Shown here: in pieces, positions 27,036 through 35,688 of the stretch
How positions within the stretch are numbered: the stretch's first letter is position 1
Layout of the letters: each line of letters begins with the position of its first letter
DNA from: JAPOXR01 sp965221935
GTDB taxonomy: Bacteria > Pseudomonadota > Alphaproteobacteria > Rhodobacterales > Rhodobacteraceae
Direction: 5' to 3'
Assembly (NCBI GenBank): GCA_965221935.1
Contig: CBDCSZ010000011.1
Coordinates: 1-64,000, forward strand
DNA length: 64,000 nt
Translations under genes and position numbers: made by a program
Notes under the pieces: model-generated
Told to the model about the DNA's origin: nothing
Databases searched by the model: none
The model's input: only the letters and a program-made list of their open reading frames with translations

Positions 27036-27346
27036 AGTTCCTTCGGGAAATATGGCGATAAAGGCACGCGGAATAAACGGATCGGACCCGGGGGCGGTAC
27101 CCGGCGGCTCCACCAAATCTTCGTCATTGGAGAAGAACATGGGGCCGAAACAGGATCGACGAACGCGTAAAGGCGATAGCTTTCGCTCGGTGTGGAACCG
27201 CCGATATCGGTCCAATTGCACAATTGCCAATGACAATCGTGCTCCGCTAGCTCTCGCTGCGTGAGGCAGCGCGTAAGGCGGACAATTCTGCCGGTGCCCG
27301 ATAATGCGCCGGCGGGGCCCGCAGGCGCCCGGCAACAGAAGCCTGC
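27036..27346 (+). ncRNA. ssrA: Two-piece (circularly permuted) tmRNA
   Basis: The gene is permuted as known for alphaproteobacteria: the acceptor half comes first and ends in CGGCTCCACCA at 27115, then a 25-nt intervening segment, then the coding half starting GGGGCCGAAACAGG at 27141. GGGGCCG (27141-27147) pairs perfectly, with one G-U, with CGGCTCC before ACCA, forming the tRNA-like acceptor stem across the two halves. The T-arm is CCGGG-GGCGGTA-CCCGG (27087-27103 region). The tag frame reads ANDNRAPLALAA with TGA at 27262-27264, beginning at codon 27226, and ends in the LAA-type degron read by ClpXP. It frees stalled ribosomes. Outer ends are approximate. Confidence 0.93.
27226..27264 (+). 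other. tmRNA tag-peptide reading frame
   Basis: The codons encode ANDNRAPLALAA then stop. The AND-N start is the SspB-binding part of alphaproteobacterial tags, and the terminal LAA is the ClpX signal. The precise resume codon is inferred; it could be one codon earlier. Confidence 0.85.
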
Positions 27347-27360
27347 ATTTCCTTTTTTTT
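27321..27360 (+). terminator. Rho-independent terminator after ssrA
   Basis: Stem GCAGGC (27321-27326) and GCCTGC (27341-27346) with a 14-nt loop, followed within 6 nt by eight T residues (27353-27360). The inner part of this stem may belong to the mature coding RNA. Confidence 0.65.
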
Positions 27361-27420
27361 GAAAACCGGCATAGGTAACAGGGTGGCGGTTGCGTGTTTG
27401 AAATCGCGGAGGCCCTGCCA

Positions 27421-27909
27421 ATGAGCGCCATCAATTACCCCGAGATCATGGCCCAGGTGCTGCGCGGTGTCGTCGCCGCAGTCCTCAAAGTTGTGTCCGA
27501 GCGGGGTTTGCCGGAACAGAATTATTTCATCATGGATTTTCGCTCCGATCACCCGGGGGTCGAAATTCCCGAAAGGCTGCGGGAACAGTATCCCGAAGAG
27601 ATGCGGATCGTGCTGCAGCACTGGTTCGAAGACCTGACTGTCGGCGATGCCGGATTCTGGGTCACATTGAGTTTCAACAACGTGCCGGAACAGATCTATG
27701 TGCCGCTTGCGTCATTGCTGAATTTCAGCGACCCCGGCGCCGGGGTGAAATTCAGTTTTCCCCAGCAGGCGAAAGGCGCGGCCGCGCCGGAGACCGATCC
27801 CGGCGGCGGCGAGGACGCCGAAGCCGAGCCGGCCAAAGCCGGTGAAACCTCGCCAGAAAGCGATTCGCCGGGAAAAGTGGTCAGTCTCGATCAGTTCCGG
27901 AAGACGTAA
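27421..27909 (+). CDS. sspB: ClpXP adaptor protein SspB (alphaproteobacterial type)
   Basis: The 162-aa protein has the folded SspB domain (residues 1-110; INYPEIMAQVLRGVV at the start, FYI-type strand as NYFIMDFRSD, and FNNVPEQIYVPLASLLNFSDP). An acidic disordered linker follows, then the C-terminal ClpX-docking tail SPGKVVSLDQFRKT. It tethers tmRNA-tagged proteins to ClpXP. ATG 27421 has GGAGG 9 bp upstream; the upstream in-frame ATG (27394) lacks one. It lies 61 bp after the tmRNA terminator, so tag and adaptor are adjacent, and 50 bp before fumC, its usual alphaproteobacterial neighbour. Confidence 0.93.
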   Translation: MSAINYPEIMAQVLRGVVAAVLKVVSERGLPEQNYFIMDFRSDHPGVEIPERLREQYPEEMRIVLQHWFEDLTVGDAGFWVTLSFNNVPEQIYVPLASLLNFSDPGAGVKFSFPQQAKGAAAPETDPGGGEDAEAEPAKAGETSPESDSPGKVVSLDQFRKT

Positions 27910-27959
27910 ACGCCGCTCGCCTCCCGGGCTGAAACTGTAATGGAATTGAGGAGTCTCTG

Positions 27960-29354
27960 ATGGAAAGCACAAGAACCGAGACTGACAGTTTCGGACCGAT
28001 TGAAGTATCCCCCGACCGTTATTGGGGAGCGCAGACTCAGCGTTCGCTGGAAAACTTTCCAATCGGGTGGGAAACCCAGCCCGCGGCGCTGGTCCAGGCC
28101 CTCGGGGTCATCAAACAGGCCGCGGCAGAGGTCAATATTGAGTTTGGGCTGCTGGACCCCGGAATTGGCCGCGCCATAGCGGAAAGCGCCTCCGAGGTCG
28201 CTGCCGGTGAATTGGACAGCCATTTCCCTTTGGTGGTTTGGCAGACCGGTTCCGGAACGCAGTCAAACATGAACGCCAACGAGGTGATTGCCAACCGCGC
28301 CATTGAAAAACTGGGTGGTGAAATCGGGTCAAAGGACCCCGTGCATCCCAACGATCATGTCAATCGCTGCCAGTCCTCCAACGATACATTTCCAACGGCG
28401 ATGCATGTCGCGGCCGCGGTCACCGCGCAGGACATTCTCCTTCCGGGTCTCCGGCTGCTGCATGACGCGTTGGCCCGAAAGGAGACGGAATTCTCGGATA
28501 TCATCAAGATCGGCCGCACCCACACCCAGGACGCCACGCCGCTCACGCTGGGCCAGGAGTTTTCCGGATACCGCCGGCAGGTTGAACTTGGAATGGACCG
28601 CGTCAATACGGCTCTTAAGAACATATATCCGCTGGCGCAGGGCGGAACGGCCGTCGGCACGGGGCTGAACACCAAGTCCGGCTGGGCTGAAGCGGTCGCA
28701 GCGCGCATTGCCGCCCTGACCGGTCTGCCCTTTACCAGCGCCGAGAATAAGTTTGAAACGCTTGCGGCGCACGATTCGATGGTCGAGTTGTCCGGCGCCT
28801 TGAAGACGGTCGCCGCATCTCTTTTCAAAATCGCCAACGATATCAGGTTTCTCGCTTCGGGTCCGCGATGCGGTTTGGGCGAGCTCCAGCTTCCCGAAAA
28901 CGAACCGGGATCGTCAATCATGCCGGGCAAGGTCAATCCAACTCAAACCGAGGCCATAACACAGGTTTGCGCACACGTGCTGGGCAACGATGCCGCTGTC
29001 GGGTTCGCCGGCAGCCAAGGCCACTTCGAACTGAATGTCTACAAACCCATGATCGCCTACAATGTGCTGCAGTCCATGCAATTGATGGGCGACGCAGCCG
29101 CCGCCTTCGCGGACAAGTGTGTCAGCGGAATCGAGGCTGACCGCGCCCGGATTGAACGGCTGCTGAATGAGTCGCTGATGCTGGTGACCGCGCTGGCGCC
29201 GGAGATTGGCTACGACGATGCCGCGAAAGTTGCAAAAGAAGCCCACCGAAGAGGCACAACGCTGAAAGAAGAGGCGGTTCGGCTCGGTCTCGTTGACAGC
29301 GACCGGTTTGATGCTGTTGTGAGACCGGAACAGATGATTGGGCCGTCGGGCTGA
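27960..29354 (+). CDS. fumC: Fumarate hydratase class II
   Basis: The 464-aa oxygen-stable fumarase interconverts fumarate and malate in the TCA cycle. It carries the superfamily signature GSSIMPGKVNPTQTEA (about residues 318-333) and substrate contacts in TGSGTQSNMNANEV (about residues 97-110), HPNDHVNRCQSSND (about 130-143) and GRTHTQDATPLTLGQE (about 184-199). RBS GAGGAG lies 7 bp before ATG 27960. Confidence 0.97.
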   Translation: MESTRTETDSFGPIEVSPDRYWGAQTQRSLENFPIGWETQPAALVQALGVIKQAAAEVNIEFGLLDPGIGRAIAESASEVAAGELDSHFPLVVWQTGSGTQSNMNANEVIANRAIEKLGGEIGSKDPVHPNDHVNRCQSSNDTFPTAMHVAAAVTAQDILLPGLRLLHDALARKETEFSDIIKIGRTHTQDATPLTLGQEFSGYRRQVELGMDRVNTALKNIYPLAQGGTAVGTGLNTKSGWAEAVAARIAALTGLPFTSAENKFETLAAHDSMVELSGALKTVAASLFKIANDIRFLASGPRCGLGELQLPENEPGSSIMPGKVNPTQTEAITQVCAHVLGNDAAVGFAGSQGHFELNVYKPMIAYNVLQSMQLMGDAAAAFADKCVSGIEADRARIERLLNESLMLVTALAPEIGYDDAAKVAKEAHRRGTTLKEEAVRLGLVDSDRFDAVVRPEQMIGPSG

Positions 29355-29444
29355 CGTTTCACGGACGAGAGTCTGCAGCAGGGCGCCGGCTGGACTGTCC
29401 GCAAGAGCTGCTGCCGGACTCCGGTCGGACTGGTTGGAGGCAAC

Positions 29445-31895
29445 ATGGCCGAGCAAGCCACAGACGCGAGGGTCGTGATTATCGGCGGCGGCGCCGTTGG
29501 CGCGTCCTCACTTTACCATCTGGCGCGGGCCGGTTGGACCGACTGTATCCTGCTGGAAAAAAACGAGCTGACGGCCGGATCGACGTGGCACGCCGCGGGC
29601 AATGTTCCGACCTTCGCAACCGGCTGGTCGCTCATGCACATGCAGCGTTATTCTGCGGAATTGTATCGGAGCCTCGGCGAAGTTGTGGATTATCCGATCA
29701 ATTACCACGTGACCGGTTCGATCAGGCTGGCGCATTCCACCGAGCGGCTGCAGGAGTTTCGCCGCTCTGCGGGAATGGGCCGGTATCAGGGAATTGACAT
29801 CGGGATCATCGGCGCAAATGAAATCAAGGACCGGTATCCGTTCATCGAGACGCACGATATCGAAGGCGCCCTGTTCGATCCTTTTGACGGCGACATCGAT
29901 CCGGCACAGCTAACACAGGCCCTTGCCAAAGGGGCCCGCGATCTCGGCGCCAATGTCTTTCGCCACACCCCGGTCACCGGGATTTCCCGGCGGAACGGAA
30001 ACTGGGTCGTGCACACGCCCAAAGGCGACTTCCGCTGTGAGGTTGTTGTCAATGCCGCTGGCTATTACGCCCAGCGCGTCGGTGAAATGTTCAAACCGTT
30101 CGGCGGCCGCACCGTTCCGATGGCGACGATGAGCCACCAGTATCTGCTCACCGATGAAATTCCCGAACTTGCGGAGTGGACAGAGCGGCAGGGACGGAAA
30201 CTGCCCCTGCTGCGCGATGTCGACATTTCGTACTATCTCCGCCAGGAAAAGCACGGGTTGAATCTGGGCCCGTACGAGCGGAACTGCCGCGCGCATTGGG
30301 TCGACCCGGACGACCCGCTCCCCGAAGATTTCTCATTCCAGCTGTTCGCCGACGATCTTGACCGGCTGGATGTCTACATCGACGACGCGATGCGCCGGGT
30401 TCCGATTCTGGCTGAGGCAGGGATTTCGAAGGTGATCAACGGACCGATCCCATATGCGCCGGACGGGCTGCCCCTGATTGGGCCCATGCCGGGCGTGGCC
30501 AATGCTTTCGAGGCCTGTGTCTTGACATTCGGAATCGCACAGGCGGGCGGAGCCGGCAAGGTTCTCGCGGAATGGGTGACAGAAGGGCATACCGAATGGG
30601 ATATGTGGTCGTGCGATCCGCGCCGTTACACCGACCACGCCGACGCCGATTACTGCAAAGCGAAGGCGCTTGAGACATACGGCCACGAATACGCCATGCA
30701 TTTCCCATGGTATGAATGGCCGGCCGGCCGCGACCGAAAACTCTCGCCCATCGACGGAAGGATCAGGTCTCTCGGAGGCCAGATGGGGGCCTATAACGGC
30801 TGGGAGCGGGCCAACTGGTTTGCCCAGGACGGCGACCTCCTCGCGGATTCGCACACCCGGACCTGGGGCCGGTCAGGCCCGTGGGAACGGCGGGTGCGGG
30901 AAGAGTGCCTTGCCGTCGCCAACGATATCGGTGTGTTGGATCTGCCGGGATTCGCGCGGTTTGAAATCGAAGGTCCGGGCGCCGCGGAATGGCTGACGGG
31001 GCGGATTGCGGGAATATTGCCGAAAACCGGTCGCATGAACCTCGCGTATTTCCCGGACGAACGCGGCAGAGTGCTGACCGAAATGTCAGTCATGCGGCAC
31101 GGCGAAGACAGCTTCACCCTGATCACGGCCAGTGCCGGCCAGTGGCACGACTGCGAAATGCTGCTGCGCGCCCTGCCCTCCGGCGGCGCCATCGAACTCA
31201 CAGACCGCACTGCCGAGATCTTCACGCTGGTGGTTTCCGGGCCCAATTCACGGCGCCTGTTCGCGGCAATCTCCGATGCCGATCTGCGGCTGCCGTGGCT
31301 GAGCCACCAGCGGGCGCGCGTCGCCGGGCAGAAGGCGACGCTTGCCCGTGTCAGCTACGCCGGAGAGCTCGGATGGGAAATCCACGCCGAGAAGGACCGC
31401 ATGAATGCGATTTACGAGGCCGTATTGCAGGGCGGCGCAAAGCCGTTTGGGATGTGGGCCCTGGATTCACTGCGGCTGGAAAAAGGATATCGGGTCTGGA
31501 AGGGCGATCTTTCCACAGATTACTCGGTTCTTGAAAGCGGGCTTGATCGGTTCACGCGGCTCGGCAAGCCTGAGAATTTTCCTGGAAAACAAAGGCTTTT
31601 TTCGGAACGCCAGCAAGGATCCGGCAAACGGTTCGTTTGCATGGTCGTGGATGCGGGCGACTGCGATGCGCCGCACATGTCGACGATTTGGCATGATGGC
31701 GAAGTTGTCGGTGAAACGACATCAGGCGGCTGGGGACACCGCGTTGACAGATCCATTGCCCTCGGATTTCTGCGCAGCGACTTGGCCGCGGAAGCCGTTC
31801 AGGTTGAAATTGAGATCTATGGCGACAAACGGCCCGCTGCGGTGCAGGCGGATCTGGCCCTGTGGGATCCGCAGAATCTCCGTCTCAAAGCGTGA
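29445..31895 (+). CDS. Dimethylglycine/sarcosine dehydrogenase-like FAD-GcvT fusion, copy 1
   Basis: The 816-aa fusion has an N-terminal DAO-type FAD domain with dinucleotide motif IIGGGAVGASSLYHL (about residues 12-26) and GSTWHAAGNV (about residue 46; the His of TWHAAG is the covalent FAD site in this family). An FAO/DMGDH middle domain and a C-terminal folate-binding aminomethyltransferase (GcvT) domain follow from about residue 440 (YAGELGWEIHAE at about 640). Such enzymes oxidatively demethylate N-methylated glycines and pass the one-carbon unit to tetrahydrofolate. The exact substrate (dimethylglycine, sarcosine or related amine) is not set by sequence. ATG 29445 follows GGAGG. A paralogue follows 23 bp downstream. 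Confidence 0.88.
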   Translation: MAEQATDARVVIIGGGAVGASSLYHLARAGWTDCILLEKNELTAGSTWHAAGNVPTFATGWSLMHMQRYSAELYRSLGEVVDYPINYHVTGSIRLAHSTERLQEFRRSAGMGRYQGIDIGIIGANEIKDRYPFIETHDIEGALFDPFDGDIDPAQLTQALAKGARDLGANVFRHTPVTGISRRNGNWVVHTPKGDFRCEVVVNAAGYYAQRVGEMFKPFGGRTVPMATMSHQYLLTDEIPELAEWTERQGRKLPLLRDVDISYYLRQEKHGLNLGPYERNCRAHWVDPDDPLPEDFSFQLFADDLDRLDVYIDDAMRRVPILAEAGISKVINGPIPYAPDGLPLIGPMPGVANAFEACVLTFGIAQAGGAGKVLAEWVTEGHTEWDMWSCDPRRYTDHADADYCKAKALETYGHEYAMHFPWYEWPAGRDRKLSPIDGRIRSLGGQMGAYNGWERANWFAQDGDLLADSHTRTWGRSGPWERRVREECLAVANDIGVLDLPGFARFEIEGPGAAEWLTGRIAGILPKTGRMNLAYFPDERGRVLTEMSVMRHGEDSFTLITASAGQWHDCEMLLRALPSGGAIELTDRTAEIFTLVVSGPNSRRLFAAISDADLRLPWLSHQRARVAGQKATLARVSYAGELGWEIHAEKDRMNAIYEAVLQGGAKPFGMWALDSLRLEKGYRVWKGDLSTDYSVLESGLDRFTRLGKPENFPGKQRLFSERQQGSGKRFVCMVVDAGDCDAPHMSTIWHDGEVVGETTSGGWGHRVDRSIALGFLRSDLAAEAVQVEIEIYGDKRPAAVQADLALWDPQNLRLKA

Positions 31896-31918
31896 CAACA
31901 GGCAACAGGATCGAATCC

Positions 31919-34363
31919 ATGTCGGCAATCCCCTCAAATGCGCGCGCGGTTGTGATCGGCGGAGGCGTGGTTGGCTGCGCGGTGGCATACCACCTGGCAA
32001 AGCTCGGCTGGACTGACATTGTTCTGCTGGAGCGGAAAAGGCTGACTTCGGGCACAACGTGGCACGCCGCGGGGTTGATTGCGCAGCTGCGGGCAACCTC
32101 CAACATGACCCGCCTGTCCAGATACACCCAAGAACTCTACGGACGTCTGGAAACGGAGACCGGGGTTGCGACCGGGTTTGTGCGCTGCGGGTCAATCACG
32201 GTGGCCTTGACCGATGAACGCCGCGAGGAGCTGTGCCGGTCAGCTTCAATGGCGCGGGCGTTCGGCGTTGAAATCGATGAGGTCTCGGTGTCCGACATCG
32301 CGTCGATGTACCCGTATCTAAACACCGAAGGTGTCGTGTCCGGCGTTTACCTGGACAAGGACGGGCAAGCCGACCCGGCCAATGTCGCACTGGCAATGGC
32401 GCGCGGCGCGCGCCAGATGGGGGCGCAGATCATTGAAGGCGTGAAAGTCACCGGGTTTTCGCAAAAGGGGCGTCGCATCACCGGAGTTGACTGCGTTGCC
32501 GAAGGTGAAACCAGGTCTCTGGAAACCGAAGTTGTTGTGAATTGCGCTGGCATGTGGGCGCGTGAACTCGGCAAATCGGCCGGGGCAAACATCCCGCTGC
32601 ACGCCTGCGAGCATTTTTACATGGTGACGGAGCCGATCGAAGGATTGACCCGGCTGCCTGTGCTGCGGGTTCCGGACGAATGCGCCTACTACAAGGAAGA
32701 TGCCGGAAAGTTTCTTGTCGGAGCGTTTGAGCCCAATGCCAAACCCTGGGGCATGCGCGGGATTCCGGAATCGTTCGAGTTCGATCAGCTGCCCGAGGAC
32801 CTCGATCAGTTTGAGCCGATATTGGAAAAAGCGGTGCAGCGCATCCCGGCGCTGCAGTCCGCCGGGGTGCAGACATTCTTTAACGGCCCGGAAAGCTTCA
32901 CGCCCGACAGCGCCTATCTGCTCGGTCCGGCGCCGGAGCTCGACAATTTCTTTGTCGCAGCCGGCTTTAATTCTGTCGGCATTCAGTCCGCTGGCGGCGC
33001 CGGCATGGCGCTGGCGCAATGGATCAATGACGGCGAGCGGCCGTTTGACCTCGGCGATGTGGACATCGCCCGGATGCAGCCATTCCAGGGAAACCGCAGC
33101 TATCTTTTCAATAGGTCGACGGAAACGCTCGGTCTGCTTTATGCCGATCACTATCCGTTCCGGCAAAAGGCCAGCGCGCGCGGCGTGCGCCGCACGCCTT
33201 TCCACAGCCAGCTGCTGGCAGAGGGTGCGGTAATGGGTGAGATCGCCGGATGGGAAAGGGCCAACTGGTTCGCCGACGAAGACCAGGCGCGCGAATACAG
33301 CTATAGCTGGGGCCGCCAGAACTGGTTTGAAAACTCGCGCCGCGAACATCTTGCCGTGCGCCGGAATGTCGGCATGTACGACATGTCGAGTTTTGGCAAA
33401 ATTCTGGTGCAAGGTCCTGACAGCGAACGGTTCTTGAATTTTGTCTGCGGCGCCAGCCTGTCTGTTCCGGCTGGCCGGACCGTGTACACGCAGCTGCTGA
33501 ATTCCAGCGGCGGCATTGAAGGCGATGTCACCGTTGCGCGGCTCGGCGAAACAGCATTCCTGATCGTGACTCCCGCGGCCACCAGGAATGCGGACCAGGC
33601 TTGGCTGAGGCGCCACATGAGCGGTCACAATGTCGTCATGACGGACATCACCGCGGCGGAAGGGGTGCTGGCGGTTATGGGGCCGAACGCCCGGTCGCTG
33701 CTGTCCGCGGTTTCGCCCGATGACTTCAGCAACGAAGCGTTTCCCTTCGGCAGCTTTCGCCAAATTGAAATCGGCATGTGTCTCGCCCGGGCGCACCGGA
33801 TTTCGTATGTCGGCGAACTTGGATGGGAAATCTACGCGTCCGCCGACATGGCGCCGCATGTTTTTGAGACTCTTATGGATGCCGGAAGGGATCTTGATCT
33901 GAAACTCTGCGGCATGCACATGGTGGACAGCTGCCGAATTGAAAAAGCCTACCGCCACTTTGGCCACGACATCACCTGCGAGGATCATGTTCTCGAGGCC
34001 GGGCTCGGGTTTGCGGTCGACACCAGCAAGCCGGATTTCATCGGTCGCGACGCGGTCTTACAAAAACGCGACAACGGGCTGGACCGCCGGATGCTGCAGT
34101 TCAAACTCAAAGACCCCGAGCCGCTGCTCTACCACAATGAGCCGATTCTGCGGGACGGCCGGATTGTCGGATACACGTCATCCGGGAGCTACGGCCATTT
34201 CCTCGGCGGCGCGGTCGGTCTCGGCTATGTGCCGTGCCGCGGCGAATCCGCTTCGCAGCTGCTGGCCTCCTCGTACGAGCTTGAAGTCGCCGGCGCGCGG
34301 ATTCCAGCCGAGGCGTCGATCCGGCCGCTTTACGATCCAAACTCCACACGGACCAAATCCTGA
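31919..34363 (+). CDS. Dimethylglycine/sarcosine dehydrogenase-like FAD-GcvT fusion, copy 2
   Basis: The 814-aa paralogue of the preceding gene has the same order: VIGGGVVGCAVAYHL, TSGTTWHAAGLI with the covalent-FAD His (about residue 48), the FAD domain, then GcvT (YVGELGWEIYASADM at about residue 630; EKAYRHFGHDI at about 678). Sequence divergence between the two copies is large, so they are old duplicates likely acting on successive methylamines. An earlier in-frame start at 31862 overlaps copy 1, and ATG 31919 gives the natural N-terminus. Together they point to use of betaine-derived dimethylglycine and sarcosine as carbon, nitrogen and one-carbon source. Confidence 0.88.
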   Translation: MSAIPSNARAVVIGGGVVGCAVAYHLAKLGWTDIVLLERKRLTSGTTWHAAGLIAQLRATSNMTRLSRYTQELYGRLETETGVATGFVRCGSITVALTDERREELCRSASMARAFGVEIDEVSVSDIASMYPYLNTEGVVSGVYLDKDGQADPANVALAMARGARQMGAQIIEGVKVTGFSQKGRRITGVDCVAEGETRSLETEVVVNCAGMWARELGKSAGANIPLHACEHFYMVTEPIEGLTRLPVLRVPDECAYYKEDAGKFLVGAFEPNAKPWGMRGIPESFEFDQLPEDLDQFEPILEKAVQRIPALQSAGVQTFFNGPESFTPDSAYLLGPAPELDNFFVAAGFNSVGIQSAGGAGMALAQWINDGERPFDLGDVDIARMQPFQGNRSYLFNRSTETLGLLYADHYPFRQKASARGVRRTPFHSQLLAEGAVMGEIAGWERANWFADEDQAREYSYSWGRQNWFENSRREHLAVRRNVGMYDMSSFGKILVQGPDSERFLNFVCGASLSVPAGRTVYTQLLNSSGGIEGDVTVARLGETAFLIVTPAATRNADQAWLRRHMSGHNVVMTDITAAEGVLAVMGPNARSLLSAVSPDDFSNEAFPFGSFRQIEIGMCLARAHRISYVGELGWEIYASADMAPHVFETLMDAGRDLDLKLCGMHMVDSCRIEKAYRHFGHDITCEDHVLEAGLGFAVDTSKPDFIGRDAVLQKRDNGLDRRMLQFKLKDPEPLLYHNEPILRDGRIVGYTSSGSYGHFLGGAVGLGYVPCRGESASQLLASSYELEVAGARIPAEASIRPLYDPNSTRTKS

Positions 34364-34372
34364 ACAGTCGCC

Positions 34373-34639
34373 ATGCGTCCCAAAAAACGGTCGCTGCCTT
34401 TGCGGGGCCACCGCACCAGCGTTTCGCTTGAGGACGAATTCTGGACCGCATTTCAGAACATTGCCCGGCGGCAGAACCGGTCTGTGAACAGCCTGGCGGC
34501 GGAAATCGACGAACGGCGCGGGATCGGCAGGGCCAGTCTCGCATCTTCAATCCGGGTTTTTGTTCTTCGGTACCTGCAGGACCGCGCCGGCGGTCAGCCG
34601 ACAAGCGCAAGCAACGGAAAAACCTCCAGAAGCCAATAG
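34373..34639 (+). CDS. Ribbon-helix-helix domain protein
   Basis: The 88-aa protein has the RHH_4 pattern: GHRTSVSLEDEFWTAFQNIA (about residues 12-31, the beta-ribbon and first helix) and SVNSLAAEIDERRG (second helix). The domain forms dimeric DNA-binding ribbons. Proteins of this family are common in alphaproteobacteria, often mislabelled as sulfotransferases. It starts 9 bp after the dehydrogenase stop and may be co-transcribed with it. Its last 46 bp overlap ccdA on the opposite strand. Confidence 0.8.
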   Translation: MRPKKRSLPLRGHRTSVSLEDEFWTAFQNIARRQNRSVNSLAAEIDERRGIGRASLASSIRVFVLRYLQDRAGGQPTSASNGKTSRSQ

Positions 34640-35343
34640 GCGATGGCTGAAAACCGCCCGCTGACCAAAAGCAGCCCGACCGCCAGCAGCAAAACCCCGA
34701 TGCTGCGTTCGATCAGCCTCATCCACGGTTTCAGATTTGCCATGTAACGCATTGATCGGTCGATGAATGCCGCCGCCAGAACAAATGGCACACCAAGCCC
34801 TGCGGCATAGGCGGCCAAAAGCGCGGTCCCGTGCCAGACTGAACCTTCCTGAGCCGCCAGAGACAGCACCGCGCCCAGCACAGGTCCGATGCAGGGCGTC
34901 CAGCCGAAGGCGAACGCCAAACCCAGCACGAACGCCCCAAACACGCTTCCCCTGGCATCGCCGGCGTCAAGCCGCGCTTCCCGGTTCAGGAACGGCAGAT
35001 GCAGCACGCCGAGGAAATGCAGCCCCAAGACCGCAATGACAACGCCGGCAATGCGGCCTAACAGGATCTGGTTGGTCAAAAAGAACATGCCGAACGCCGA
35101 CGCGGTGAATCCCAGCAGCAGGAACACCACCGACAGGCCAAGCGTGAAACTGACAGCCATCAGGACCGCTTCGCCGCGTCGTGCGCCGGAGGTGTATTCG
35201 GAAAACGACATGCCGCTCACATATGCCAGATAAGCCGGCACGATCGGCAGCACGCAGGGTGACACGAAACTCAGCATGCCCGCAGCCAGGGCGACCGTCA
35301 GCCCAACCATCAAGCCGGCGTCAAAAATGTCGAAGCCAAACAT
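34594..35343 (-). CDS. ccdA: Cytochrome c biogenesis / thiol-disulphide membrane protein CcdA
   Basis: The 249-aa protein has six membrane helices in two repeats, each with the redox Cys motif: SFVSPCVLPIVP (about residue 30) and FGWTPCIGPVLG (about residue 152). It carries reducing power across the inner membrane to periplasmic thioredoxin-like proteins for cytochrome c maturation. ATG 35343 (MFGFDIFDAG) is preferred to the ATG six codons upstream. Adjacent tusA on the other strand is also a thiol/sulphur-transfer gene, but a direct link is not shown. Confidence 0.92.
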   Translation of the reverse strand: MFGFDIFDAGLMVGLTVALAAGMLSFVSPCVLPIVPAYLAYVSGMSFSEYTSGARRGEAVLMAVSFTLGLSVVFLLLGFTASAFGMFFLTNQILLGRIAGVVIAVLGLHFLGVLHLPFLNREARLDAGDARGSVFGAFVLGLAFAFGWTPCIGPVLGAVLSLAAQEGSVWHGTALLAAYAAGLGVPFVLAAAFIDRSMRYMANLKPWMRLIERSIGVLLLAVGLLLVSGRFSAIAYWLLEVFPLLALVG

Positions 35344-35460
35344 CAGCGCCGCCGTTCGCATCCGCCGGCAAGATTCTCCGCTTGCCGCGGGAACCGGCCG
35401 CGGCGTACAATCGTCCGGAGAGATATGAGGGGTTCAGCCCCGCGGCCGCACTCGCGACAA

Positions 35461-35688
35461 ATGGCGCACACCGAAGACATTGACACAACCGGGCTGCTGT
35501 GCCCGCTGCCGGTGCTGCGTATCGGCAAACGCATGCGGAGCCTGAATCCCGGCGACATTCTCCGCGTCGCTGCGGACGATCCGGCAGCCGCTGTTGATAT
35601 TCCGCATTTTTGCCGCGAGCAGGGCCACGCGCTCGTCAGCACATCAATCTCCGAAAGTTCCATGGTCTTCGAGATCAGGAAAAACTAA
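35461..35688 (+). CDS. tusA: Sulfurtransferase TusA family protein
   Basis: The 75-aa protein has the two-layer fold of TusA/SirA with the conserved Cys-Pro-x-Pro motif in GLLCPLPVLRIGKRM (about residue 15). The Cys carries persulphide sulphur for tRNA thiolation, molybdenum cofactor or other pathways. ATG 35461 is chosen because the earlier in-frame ATG (35425) would add a non-conserved extension. Its stop overlaps the stop of the oxidoreductase gene by a few bases. Confidence 0.88.
   Translation: MAHTEDIDTTGLLCPLPVLRIGKRMRSLNPGDILRVAADDPAAAVDIPHFCREQGHALVSTSISESSMVFEIRKN

Noticed and set aside
26759..27421. 220-aa minus-strand ORF
   Set aside because: It lies antisense to the gloA 3' end and the tmRNA gene, has no domain pattern, and the plus-strand RNA gene fully explains the region.
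32318..33988. 556-aa minus-strand ORF opposite the second demethylase
   Set aside because: It is a long antisense shadow with GC-biased codon use. The plus strand encodes a full FAD-GcvT enzyme with all motifs.
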